Below, piece after piece: positions 1 through 6,574 of a stretch of 6,574 nucleotides of DNA. Below the pieces are notes generated by a model, which did not search any database, was not told the DNA's origin, and saw only the letters and a list, made by a program, of their open reading frames with translations. Position numbers and translations under genes: made by a program. Every line of letters starts with the position of its first letter. Positions within the stretch are counted from its first letter, which is position 1. The stretch is from Limnohabitans sp. (GTDB taxonomy: Bacteria > Pseudomonadota > Gammaproteobacteria > Burkholderiales > Burkholderiaceae_C). The stretch lies in the NCBI GenBank assembly GCA_018883305.1, contig VEQI01000199.1, forward strand, positions 1-6,574, given 5' to 3'.

Positions 1-789
1 GTCACGCAGCACATGGCCGTAGTCTTTCACCATCACACCGCAGCCGGAGGCGTTCATGACGATGGCCTCGACTTCGCCACGCTCGACCAGCGGCCACCAG
101 GCATCGATGTTCGCACGCATCTGTGTTGCACCGCCGTCCTGATCGTTCAGGTGAAACTTCACGGCGCCGCAGCAACCCGCCTGCGAGGCGATCACCGTTT
201 GAATGCCACAGGCATCGAGCACGCGCGCGGTGGCGGTATTGATGTTGGGGCTCATGCTGGGCTGCACACAACCGGCCAACATCAGCACTTTGCGCGCATG
301 TTCCCGCGTGGGCCAGGCGCCTGCGTCTCGGGCTTCGGGCACCTTGGCCTTAAGGGACTCGGGCAGCAGCCCGCGCATGACCTGGCCAAGCTTCATCGCG
401 GGGCCGAACATCGAGGATGACAAACCTTCCTTGAGTGCCCAGCGCTTGAACTTTTCACCCGAGGGGCGGGGCACCTTGGCATCCACCAGCTTGCGCCCGA
501 TGTCCACCAGATGCCCGTATTGCACGCCACTGGGACACGTGCTCTCGCAGTTGCGGCAGGTCAGGCAACGGTCCAGGTGCTGCTGCGTCTTGCGAGTGGG
601 CTCTGCACCTTCCAGTACCTGTTTGATGAGGTAGATGCGTCCACGCGGACCGTCGAGCTCGTCGCCCAGCAATTGATAGGTGGGACAGGTGGCGGTGCAA
701 AAGCCGCAATGCACACATTTGCGCAGAATGGCTTCTGCCTCACGTCCGTCGGGCGTGTTTTGATAATCAGCAGCGAGTTGGGTCTGCAT
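1..789 (-). CDS. glcF: Glycolate oxidase iron-sulfur subunit GlcF, C-terminus cut off by the window edge
   Basis: GlcF is the electron-transfer subunit of glycolate dehydrogenase (GlcDEF), which oxidises glycolate to glyoxylate and passes electrons towards the membrane quinone pool. The 263 visible residues read without a stop to position 1, so the gene continues outside the window; family members are about 400 residues long. Two ferredoxin-type 4Fe-4S motifs are clear: CVHCGFCTATCP (Cys25, 28, 31, 35) and CLTCRNCESTCP (Cys75, 78, 81, 85). They are followed by the first cysteine-rich CCG domain, with Cys174, the pair Cys206-Cys207-Gly and Cys250 in SGCG. The second CCG repeat would lie outside. 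The start is an ATG whose Shine-Dalgarno AGGAG sits 6 nt upstream, across the end of glcE. Only 3 bp separate it from the glcE stop, which suggests translational coupling. The heterodisulfide reductase-like CCG layout is shared with LutA/LldE-type proteins, but the adjacent glcE and the two ferredoxin motifs favour GlcF. Confidence 0.93.
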   Translation of the reverse strand, partial: MQTQLAADYQNTPDGREAEAILRKCVHCGFCTATCPTYQLLGDELDGPRGRIYLIKQVLEGAEPTRKTQQHLDRCLTCRNCESTCPSGVQYGHLVDIGRKLVDAKVPRPSGEKFKRWALKEGLSSSMFGPAMKLGQVMRGLLPESLKAKVPEARDAGAWPTREHARKVLMLAGCVQPSMSPNINTATARVLDACGIQTVIASQAGCCGAVKFHLNDQDGGATQMRANIDAWWPLVERGEVEAIVMNASGCGVMVKDYGHVLRD

Positions 790-792
790 GGC

Positions 793-1998
793 TCACTCCT
801 GAGGCTCTCGGTCCAGGCCCAGGCGCCCGGTGTCAAACACCCCTTTCGGGTCGAATTGCGCCAACAGCGCCCGTTGCAGTCGGTGCTGCACCGGTGTGAG
901 CGGCATGAAGACGCCCACCTCGCGGTCCACCTCCGGATGCGCTTGGCTGGGTCGCCACAAGGTGGCATGGCCACCTTGCTCACGCGCCAGAGCACGCAGA
1001 GCCAGCGCCGCACTGGCCGGTGCCCAGCACCAGCGTTGCGCGCCATGCCACTCCACCAGCGTGGCCGAAGGCAAGGCCAGCGCAGGCGCCGTGCCCGGCA
1101 GAGACAAGCGCCACAGCGCCTGATCTGGCGCCGGGGGGCGGGTAAAAAATTCATCCGTCTGGTCACGACAGCGTTCCCACCAGGCGTGGGCCTGAGACTC
1201 GTCCAGCGGCATGGCACTGTGGCCGGTGGCGGACAGATGCGATTGCATCACCGGAATGGCCGCCTGCACGGCCGCCAGAGCCCCCCGCAGACGCACAATC
1301 AAATAACCGTCATCGGTGGGCTCACCGCTGGCCACGCTGGTGTCTGCTGAGGCCTGGCCAGTGCCCGAGGACGCAGGGGCCCAGCTACTGGCATTGAGCG
1401 GCAATGGCATGCCCGCCCAGCGTTGCAACTGGTCCAGCGCAGCCGCCTGCTTCATGCGCACCACAAAACTGGATTGCGCCGGGGGCACAGGCAGCACCTT
1501 GAGAGAAACCTCGGTGATCAGGCCCAATTGCCCCATCGAACCGGCCAGGGCGCGCGACACGTCATAGCCCGCCACGTTCTTCATCACCTGACCACCAAAG
1601 CGCACCGCCTCGCCACGGCCGTTGATCAGCTCTGCCCCCAGCACATAGTCACGAACACCCCCCACACTGGCACGCGCCGGGCCTGCCAATCCACTGGCCA
1701 CCATCCCGCCCACGGTGGCAGTTGCGCCAGCAAAACGGGGCGGCTCAAACGGCAGACACTGCCCTTGTTCGGCCAGCAAGGCTTCCAGATCGGACAAGGC
1801 CGTGCCCGAGCGCACCGTCACCACCAGCTCGCTGGGCTCATAGCTCAAGACGCCTTCCCACCCCACCGTGGAAAGCGGTTCTCCGCGCGGGGATTCACCA
1901 TGGAAGGCCTTGCTGCCTTGCCCTTGCACGGACAAGACGCGGCCCTGTTCGGCGGCGGCGCGAATCTGATCGCACCAATCAGTGAGTGGGTTGTGCAT
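793..1998 (-). CDS. glcE: Glycolate oxidase FAD-binding subunit GlcE
   Basis: GlcE is a flavin-binding subunit of the glycolate dehydrogenase complex (glycolate to glyoxylate), working with GlcD and GlcF. The 401-residue product has a PCMH-type FAD-binding domain over roughly residues 1-172. Recognisable segments are VQGQGSK (24-30), PFEPPRF (83-89), the glycine-rich ATVGGMVASGLAGP (94-107), GGVRDYVLG (113-121), FGGQVMKNVAGYD (134-146) and GSMGQLGLITEVSLKVLP (153-170). The C-terminal half ends with the family-like FDPKGVFDTGR (382-392). I chose the ATG at 1998. The reading frame stays open to an ATG at 2115, but those 39 extra codons overlap the upstream lyase gene, run through a stem-loop and resemble nothing in GlcE, whereas the chosen start matches the E. 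coli GlcE N-terminus. There is no clear Shine-Dalgarno. The protein is about 50 residues longer than E. coli GlcE (350), partly from an Ala/Ser/Thr/Gly-rich insert near 205-230. glcF follows after 3 bp; glcD is not directly upstream. Confidence 0.92.
   Translation of the reverse strand: MHNPLTDWCDQIRAAAEQGRVLSVQGQGSKAFHGESPRGEPLSTVGWEGVLSYEPSELVVTVRSGTALSDLEALLAEQGQCLPFEPPRFAGATATVGGMVASGLAGPARASVGGVRDYVLGAELINGRGEAVRFGGQVMKNVAGYDVSRALAGSMGQLGLITEVSLKVLPVPPAQSSFVVRMKQAAALDQLQRWAGMPLPLNASSWAPASSGTGQASADTSVASGEPTDDGYLIVRLRGALAAVQAAIPVMQSHLSATGHSAMPLDESQAHAWWERCRDQTDEFFTRPPAPDQALWRLSLPGTAPALALPSATLVEWHGAQRWCWAPASAALALRALAREQGGHATLWRPSQAHPEVDREVGVFMPLTPVQHRLQRALLAQFDPKGVFDTGRLGLDREPQE
796..800 (-). 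promoter_or_regulatory. Ribosome binding site of glcF
   Basis: AGGAG on the minus strand, 6 nt before the glcF ATG. It overlaps the last sense codons of glcE, just before the glcE TGA at 793-795. This fixes the glcF start and fits coupled translation of the two subunits. Confidence 0.75.
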
Positions 1999-2010
1999 GG
2001 CTGGATGGTA

Positions 2011-2040
2011 GCGCCTCTCGCGCCATCTCCGCGAGAGCGC
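2011..2040 (-). other. GC-rich stem-loop in the lyase-glcE spacer
   Basis: Bases 2015-2022 (CTCTCGCG) pair perfectly with 2030-2037 (CGCGAGAG) around a 7-nt loop. Beyond one bulged base (2014), three more G-C pairs join 2011-2013 to 2038-2040. The stem ends 12 bp before the glcE ATG. No T-run follows it on the minus strand, so it is not a canonical Rho-independent terminator. Possible roles are an mRNA-stabilising or processing hairpin, partial attenuation between the lyase and glcE, or control of glcE translation. The structure is seen in the sequence; the role is inference. Confidence 0.45.
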
Positions 2041-2062
2041 GTGTGGACAACCCCGGCAGGTG

Positions 2063-3031
2063 TCAGGTCGACGCCAACAATTGGGCGAATCGGGGCAAGT
2101 CGACGTTGCCACCACTGATCAATATGCCAACCCGCTGTCCTTGCAAAGACAGTCCGGCATGACAAGCGGCGGCCAAGGTCAAGCACCCGGTGGGCTCCAC
2201 CACCATCTTCATGCGTTCGGCATAAAAGCGCATGGCCTCGATCAACTGCTCATCGGTCACCGTCAGAATGTCATCGACATGGCGGCGAATGATCTCGAAG
2301 GTGAGTTCACCCACCAGGGGCGTTTGTGCGCCATCGGCAATGGTGCGCGGGGTGGGAATGCGCACCCGCTCGCCACGGCGGAAGGATTGCTGCACATCGT
2401 TGCCCGCCTCGGGCTCGACGCCATAGACCTTGCAGCGCGGCGACAAAGCGCGCGCGGACAATGCGCTGCCGCTGAGCAAGCCGCCGCCGCCCAGACACAC
2501 CAGCAGCACATCGAGTTCGCCCACCTCCTCGAACAGCTCCATCGCCGCCGTGCCCTGACCACACAGCACATCGGCGTGGTCAAACGGCGGAATGAAGGTG
2601 CGGCCTTCGCGCGCGGCGAGCTCGCTGGCGATGGCCATCGCATCTTCGTTGTAACGGTCATAGCCCACCACGGTGGCACCATAGCCCTTTGTGGCCGCCA
2701 GCTTGGCGGGTGACGCATCATGCGGCATGACGATGGTGGCGGACAAACCCAGCATCTGCGCTGACAGCGCCACCGCCTGCGCATGGTTGCCTGACGAATA
2801 GGCCACCACACCCGCGCGTCGTTGCTCGGGTGTCAGTCGGGAGAGGGCATTGAAAGCACCGCGGAACTTGAACGCACCCATGCGCTGGAAGTTCTCGCAC
2901 TTGAAGAACAGCTGCGCGCCCAGGCGCTGTTCCAGGGTGGCCGAACGCAACACCGGCGTGCGGTGCGCGTGGCCGTGCAGCCGCTGGGCGGCTGCACGCA
3001 CATCATCGAATGTGGGCAGCGCCAGCGACAT
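2063..3031 (-). CDS. PLP-dependent ammonia-lyase, serine racemase / threo-3-hydroxyaspartate dehydratase type
   Basis: A fold-type II pyridoxal-phosphate enzyme of 322 residues, expected to be cytoplasmic. It should eliminate water and ammonia from a beta-hydroxy amino acid: 3-hydroxyaspartate to oxaloacetate, or serine/threonine to pyruvate/2-oxobutanoate. Visible marks are the Schiff-base lysine Lys55 in GAFKFRGA, SSGNHAQ (79-85) with Ser80 at the catalytic serine position of serine racemase, the phosphate-binding GGGGLLSG (181-188), a likely divalent metal site Glu206/Gly210/Asp212 in EPEAGND, and Ser306 in LISGGNVD near the PLP ring nitrogen. There is no C-terminal ACT regulatory domain, so it is not biosynthetic IlvA (about 510 residues). 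The whole-protein pattern resembles proteins annotated as threo-3-hydroxy-L-aspartate ammonia-lyase, but the substrate cannot be read from sequence. I prefer the ATG at 3031 over an in-frame GTG at 3040 because a weak GGTG precedes it. The gene starts 12 bp after gap ends, so co-transcription is likely. Confidence 0.85.
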   Translation of the reverse strand: MSLALPTFDDVRAAAQRLHGHAHRTPVLRSATLEQRLGAQLFFKCENFQRMGAFKFRGAFNALSRLTPEQRRAGVVAYSSGNHAQAVALSAQMLGLSATIVMPHDASPAKLAATKGYGATVVGYDRYNEDAMAIASELAAREGRTFIPPFDHADVLCGQGTAAMELFEEVGELDVLLVCLGGGGLLSGSALSARALSPRCKVYGVEPEAGNDVQQSFRRGERVRIPTPRTIADGAQTPLVGELTFEIIRRHVDDILTVTDEQLIEAMRFYAERMKMVVEPTGCLTLAAACHAGLSLQGQRVGILISGGNVDLPRFAQLLAST

Positions 3032-3043
3032 GCGGATCACCGA

Positions 3044-4042
<999 letters not shown>

Positions 4043-4049
4043 GGAAAGT

Positions 4050-4055
4050 TCCTCT
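4050..4055 (-). promoter_or_regulatory. Ribosome binding site of gap
   Basis: AGAGGA on the minus strand, 7 nt before the gap ATG, preceded by a run of seven T residues in the tkt-gap spacer. It supports the chosen start and is the clearest Shine-Dalgarno among the minus-strand genes of sugar metabolism here. Confidence 0.7.
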
Positions 4056-4081
4056 CAATAAAAAAACAGATCCGGGGAAAA

Positions 4082-6139
4082 TCAGCGCTGCAACACGGCC
4101 TGCACCGTGTCGGCGACGTTCTCGGGGGTGAAGCCGAAATGCTTGAACAAGGCACCCGCCGGGGCCGATTCGCCGAAGCAGTCGATGCCCACCACGGCAG
4201 AAACGCCGTACTTCCACCAACCATCGGTGGAGCCCATCTCGACGGCCACGCGCGGCAACTTGGCGGGCAGCACTTGCGTCTTGTAGGCAGCGCTCTGGCG
4301 ATCAAAGGTGGTCGTGCTGGGCATGGAGACCACGCGCACGGCGATCTTCCGCTCGGCCAGCAGGGCCTGTGCCTTGAGGGCAAGTTGCACTTCGGAGCCA
4401 GTGGCGATGATCACAGCCTGGGCGGCGCGCATCATGCCCACCTCAGTGGGCTCGGCCACCACATAGGCGCCCTTGCTGATGGCATCCAGGCCAGCGGCGT
4501 CGGGCGCAGCGACACACGTACCCTTGGGCAGATACGGCACGTTCTGGCGGCTCAGCAGCAGGGCCGTGGGACCTTTGCGGTTTTGCAGGGCGACGGCCCA
4601 GGCCACCGTGGTTTCTGCGGTGTCGGCCGGACGCCAGACGTCCAGGTTGGGAATCAGGCGCAGGCTGGCACCGTGCTCGATGGACTGGTGGGTGGGGCCG
4701 TCCTCGCCCAGACCAATCGAGTCGTGGGTGAACACATGCACCAGGCGCGTCTTCATCAGCGCGGCCATGCGGATGGCATTGCGGCTGTAGTCGCTGAAGG
4801 TGAGGAAGGTGCCACCGTAGGGGATGTAGCCGCCGTGCAGCGCCACGCCGTTCATGATGGCGGCCATGCCGAATTCGCGCACGCCGTAGTTGATGTGGCG
4901 GCCGCCCTGGCCGTTGGCGTTCTTGACCACCTGGCCCGCCTGGTCAAAGCGCAGCGCCGGGGTGGACGAGGTGTTGGTGAGGTTGGAGCCCGTCAGGTCG
5001 GCGCTGCCGCCCAGCAGTTCGGGCAGGCCGGCGGTGAAGGCTTCCAGGGCCAACTGGCTGGCCTTGCGGGTGGCCACCGTTTCGGCCTTGGTGTGAGCCG
5101 CCAACACGGCATCGACCACACGCTGCGAAAAGTCGCGCGGCAGGTCGCCGGCCATGCGGCGCACCAGTTCGGCGGCGAGTGCGGGGTGGGCACTCTTGTA
5201 GGCCTTGAAGCGGGTGTTCCACTCGCTTTCGATGTCCTTGCCACGGGCCTTGGCGTCCCAGTCAGCGTAGACCTCGCGCGGAATTTCAAACGGGGCATGG
5301 TCCCAGCCCAGGGCCTTGCGCGTGAGCGCAATTTCCTCGGCACCCAGGGGCTCGCCGTGGGCCTTGGAGGTGTTGGCACGGTTGGGGCTGCCCTTGCCGA
5401 TGTGGGTGCGGCAGATGATGAGGGTGGGGCGCTCGGGGCTGATGCGCGCGGCCGCGATAGCCTGGCTCACGGCGGCGGCATCGTGGCCGTCCACCGGGCC
5501 CAACACCTGCCAGCCATACGACTGGAAGCGCTGCGCGGTGTTGTCGGCAAACCAGGGCGCGACTTGCCCGTCGATGGAAATGCCGTTGTCGTCGTACAGC
5601 GCGATCAGCTTGTTGAGCTTCCAGGCACCGGCCAGCGAGCAGGCCTCGTGGCTGATGCCTTCCATCAGGCAGCCGTCGCCCATGAACACGTAGGTGTGGT
5701 GGTCGATGACGGTGTGGCCGTCACGGTTGAACTCAGCGGCCAGCAGTTTTTCTGCCAGGGCCATGCCCACGGCGTTGGTGATGCCCTGGCCCAGCGGCCC
5801 GGTGGTGGTTTCCACGCCAGGGGTCACGCCCACTTCAGGGTGACCGGCGGTCTTGCTGTGGAGCTGGCGGAAGTTGCGCAGCTCGCTCATGGGCAGGTCG
5901 TAGCCAGTGAGGTGCAGCAGGGCGTAAATCAGCATGGAGCCGTGGCCATTGGACAGCACGAAGCGGTCGCGGTCGATCCAGTGCGGGTTGCGCGGGTTGT
6001 GACGCAGATGGTCCCCCCACAGGGCCACAGCCATGTCGGCCATGCCCATGGGCGCGCCGGGGTGGCCGGAGTTGGCTTGCTGGACGGCGTCCATTGCCAA
6101 CGCACGGATTGCGTTGGCCATTGAGGAGGTGTTGGCCAT
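4082..6139 (-). CDS. tkt: Transketolase
   Basis: Transketolase moves two-carbon ketol units between sugar phosphates (for example xylulose 5-phosphate and ribose 5-phosphate) in the pentose phosphate pathway and, in autotrophs, the Calvin cycle. It uses thiamine diphosphate and a divalent cation. The 685-residue product is complete (E. coli TktA is 663). The N-terminal TPP domain shows SGHPGAPMG with His26, SNGHGSML with His66, GHPE with His100, GPLGQG (114-119), and the metal/TPP motif from GDG (154-156) to Asn185 in DDNG. The pyrimidine-binding domain has REFGMA with Glu422, the activating glutamate, and FTHDSIGLGEDGPTHQ with His472. A C-terminal domain ends near ADTVQAVLQR. The ATG at 6139 is the longest good start; a second in-frame ATG (Met7, 6121) is possible, and neither has a recognisable Shine-Dalgarno. 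gap follows after 39 bp, so they probably share a transcript. Confidence 0.97.
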   Translation of the reverse strand: MANTSSMANAIRALAMDAVQQANSGHPGAPMGMADMAVALWGDHLRHNPRNPHWIDRDRFVLSNGHGSMLIYALLHLTGYDLPMSELRNFRQLHSKTAGHPEVGVTPGVETTTGPLGQGITNAVGMALAEKLLAAEFNRDGHTVIDHHTYVFMGDGCLMEGISHEACSLAGAWKLNKLIALYDDNGISIDGQVAPWFADNTAQRFQSYGWQVLGPVDGHDAAAVSQAIAAARISPERPTLIICRTHIGKGSPNRANTSKAHGEPLGAEEIALTRKALGWDHAPFEIPREVYADWDAKARGKDIESEWNTRFKAYKSAHPALAAELVRRMAGDLPRDFSQRVVDAVLAAHTKAETVATRKASQLALEAFTAGLPELLGGSADLTGSNLTNTSSTPALRFDQAGQVVKNANGQGGRHINYGVREFGMAAIMNGVALHGGYIPYGGTFLTFSDYSRNAIRMAALMKTRLVHVFTHDSIGLGEDGPTHQSIEHGASLRLIPNLDVWRPADTAETTVAWAVALQNRKGPTALLLSRQNVPYLPKGTCVAAPDAAGLDAISKGAYVVAEPTEVGMMRAAQAVIIATGSEVQLALKAQALLAERKIAVRVVSMPSTTTFDRQSAAYKTQVLPAKLPRVAVEMGSTDGWWKYGVSAVVGIDCFGESAPAGALFKHFGFTPENVADTVQAVLQR

Positions 6140-6182
6140 GGTGTTTAAAGCGGGGGAATAGGAGGTACAGGGGAAACCCGGA

Positions 6183-6188
6183 ATTTTA
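6183..6188 (-). promoter_or_regulatory. Candidate -10 box of the tkt promoter
   Basis: TAAAAT on the minus strand matches the sigma-70 -10 consensus at five of six positions. It would start transcription near 6176, giving a leader of about 37 nt before the tkt ATG. No good -35 hexamer lies 16-18 bp upstream, so an activator or a weak promoter is possible. This is the only convincing promoter-like element for the minus-strand cluster in the 89-bp divergent spacer. Confidence 0.35.
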
Positions 6189-6202
6189 GCGGGGCGCCGG
6201 GG

Positions 6203-6210
6203 CCGATCGG
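6203..6210. repeat. Short palindrome CCGATCGG in the tkt-murU divergent spacer
   Basis: A perfect 8-bp palindrome placed just upstream of the candidate tkt -10 box, where a -35 element would be expected. It could be part of an operator for the divergent genes. An 8-bp palindrome in GC-rich DNA can easily arise by chance, so regulatory meaning is only a suggestion. Confidence 0.25.
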
Positions 6211-6228
6211 TACACTTGGCTGACAGTC

Positions 6229-6574
6229 ATGACTCCCCCTCAGATCCTCCCTCCTCTTGCGCCCACCACCCCCCTGGCCACAGCCATGCTGCTGGCGGCC
6301 GGTCGCGGCGAGCGCATGCGCCCCCTGACCGACACCACGCCCAAGCCCCTGCTGACAGTGCGCGGCCGTCCGCTCATGGTGTGGTGCCTGCAGCGCATGG
6401 TGGAAGGTGGCTTGAAACAGGTGGTGATCAATACGGCCTGGCTGGGCGAGCAAATCCCCGCCGCCCTGGGGAGCACCGGCCCGGCCGACCTGGCGGGCGG
6501 TCCCATGCAGCTGCATTACTCACAGGAAGGTAGCGACTTTGGCGGCGCCCTGGAAACGGCCGGCGGCATTGTGC
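6229..6574 (+). CDS. murU: Sugar-1-phosphate nucleotidyltransferase, probable MurU, C-terminus cut off by the window edge
   Basis: The first 115 codons of a nucleotidyltransferase with a Rossmann-like GT-A fold. It carries the NTP-binding signature LLAAGRGERMRPLT (21-34) followed by TPKPLL with Lys39, then VINTAWLGEQI and ALETAGGI towards the window end. This pattern is that of MurU (N-acetylmuramate 1-phosphate uridylyltransferase), which makes UDP-MurNAc from MurNAc-1-phosphate and UTP in peptidoglycan recycling together with the kinase AmgK. Other sugar-1-phosphate nucleotidyltransferases share the signature, so the exact sugar is inferred from the AWLG and LETAGGI segments. The ATG at 6229 gives a 19-residue Pro/Thr-rich leader before the fold. 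The in-frame ATG at 6286 would begin right at the first strand and seems too short. Neither start has a clear Shine-Dalgarno. The gene is divergent from tkt; AmgK is not directly upstream and may follow beyond the edge or lie elsewhere. Confidence 0.78.
   Translation, partial: MTPPQILPPLAPTTPLATAMLLAAGRGERMRPLTDTTPKPLLTVRGRPLMVWCLQRMVEGGLKQVVINTAWLGEQIPAALGSTGPADLAGGPMQLHYSQEGSDFGGALETAGGIV

Noticed and set aside
2042..2050. A DnaA-box-like sequence (TTGTCCACA on the minus strand)
   Set aside because: It has one mismatch to the consensus, is a single copy with no cluster or AT-rich region, and lies between metabolic genes. It is likely a chance match.
1999..2115. An N-terminal extension of GlcE starting at the ATG at 2115
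   Set aside because: The 39 extra residues are Arg/Cys/Pro-rich, overlap the end of the lyase gene by 53 bp and translate the stem-loop. GlcE similarity begins at the ATG at 1998.
4043..4081. A Rho-independent terminator between tkt and gap, suggested by a T7 run on the minus strand
   Set aside because: No stable GC-rich stem directly precedes the T-run, which leads straight into the gap ribosome binding site. It is better read as an AT-rich leader.
6211..6216. TACACT as a -10 box for murU
   Set aside because: It matches the consensus at only four of six positions, has no -35 at the proper distance, and would leave only a few nucleotides of leader before the ATG.

Overview
The window comes from a GC-rich proteobacterial chromosome. 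The closest fit is a betaproteobacterium of the Burkholderiales, probably Comamonadaceae-like. That placement is inference from base composition, codon use (almost no TTA, CTA or TCA codons over long stretches) and the style of the proteins; no rRNA or other taxonomic marker is present. Everything looks like ordinary chromosomal housekeeping DNA. I see no insertion sequence, phage gene, CRISPR array, tRNA or rRNA.

Five genes lie head to tail on the minus strand. Read in the direction of transcription, from high to low coordinates, they are: transketolase (tkt, 4082-6139), type I glyceraldehyde-3-phosphate dehydrogenase (gap, 3044-4042), a fold-type II PLP ammonia-lyase of the serine racemase / threo-3-hydroxyaspartate dehydratase group (2063-3031), glycolate oxidase FAD subunit GlcE (793-1998), and glycolate oxidase iron-sulfur subunit GlcF (789 down to the window edge, 3' end missing). 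The spacers are 39, 12, 64 and 3 bp, so one transcript is possible. The 64-bp spacer before glcE holds a strong GC-rich stem-loop that may divide the cluster into tkt-gap-lyase and glcEF. On the plus strand, divergent from tkt, a sugar-1-phosphate nucleotidyltransferase resembling MurU begins at 6229 and runs off the right edge. The 89-bp divergent spacer (6140-6228) should hold the tkt promoter.

Functionally, tkt and gap belong to central sugar-phosphate metabolism (pentose phosphate or Calvin-type rearrangement, glycolysis and gluconeogenesis). GlcE and GlcF are two of the three subunits of the membrane-associated glycolate dehydrogenase that makes glyoxylate. The lyase between them belongs to a group that acts on 3-hydroxyaspartate, serine or threonine. 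Because 3-hydroxyaspartate can form from glyoxylate plus glycine, its position beside glycolate oxidase genes is the most interesting feature here, although no other gene of such a route is visible. glcD, the usual partner just upstream of glcE, is absent from its expected place.

I found no convincing previously undescribed system. The findings are modest observations on gene order, regulatory structure and sequence oddities.
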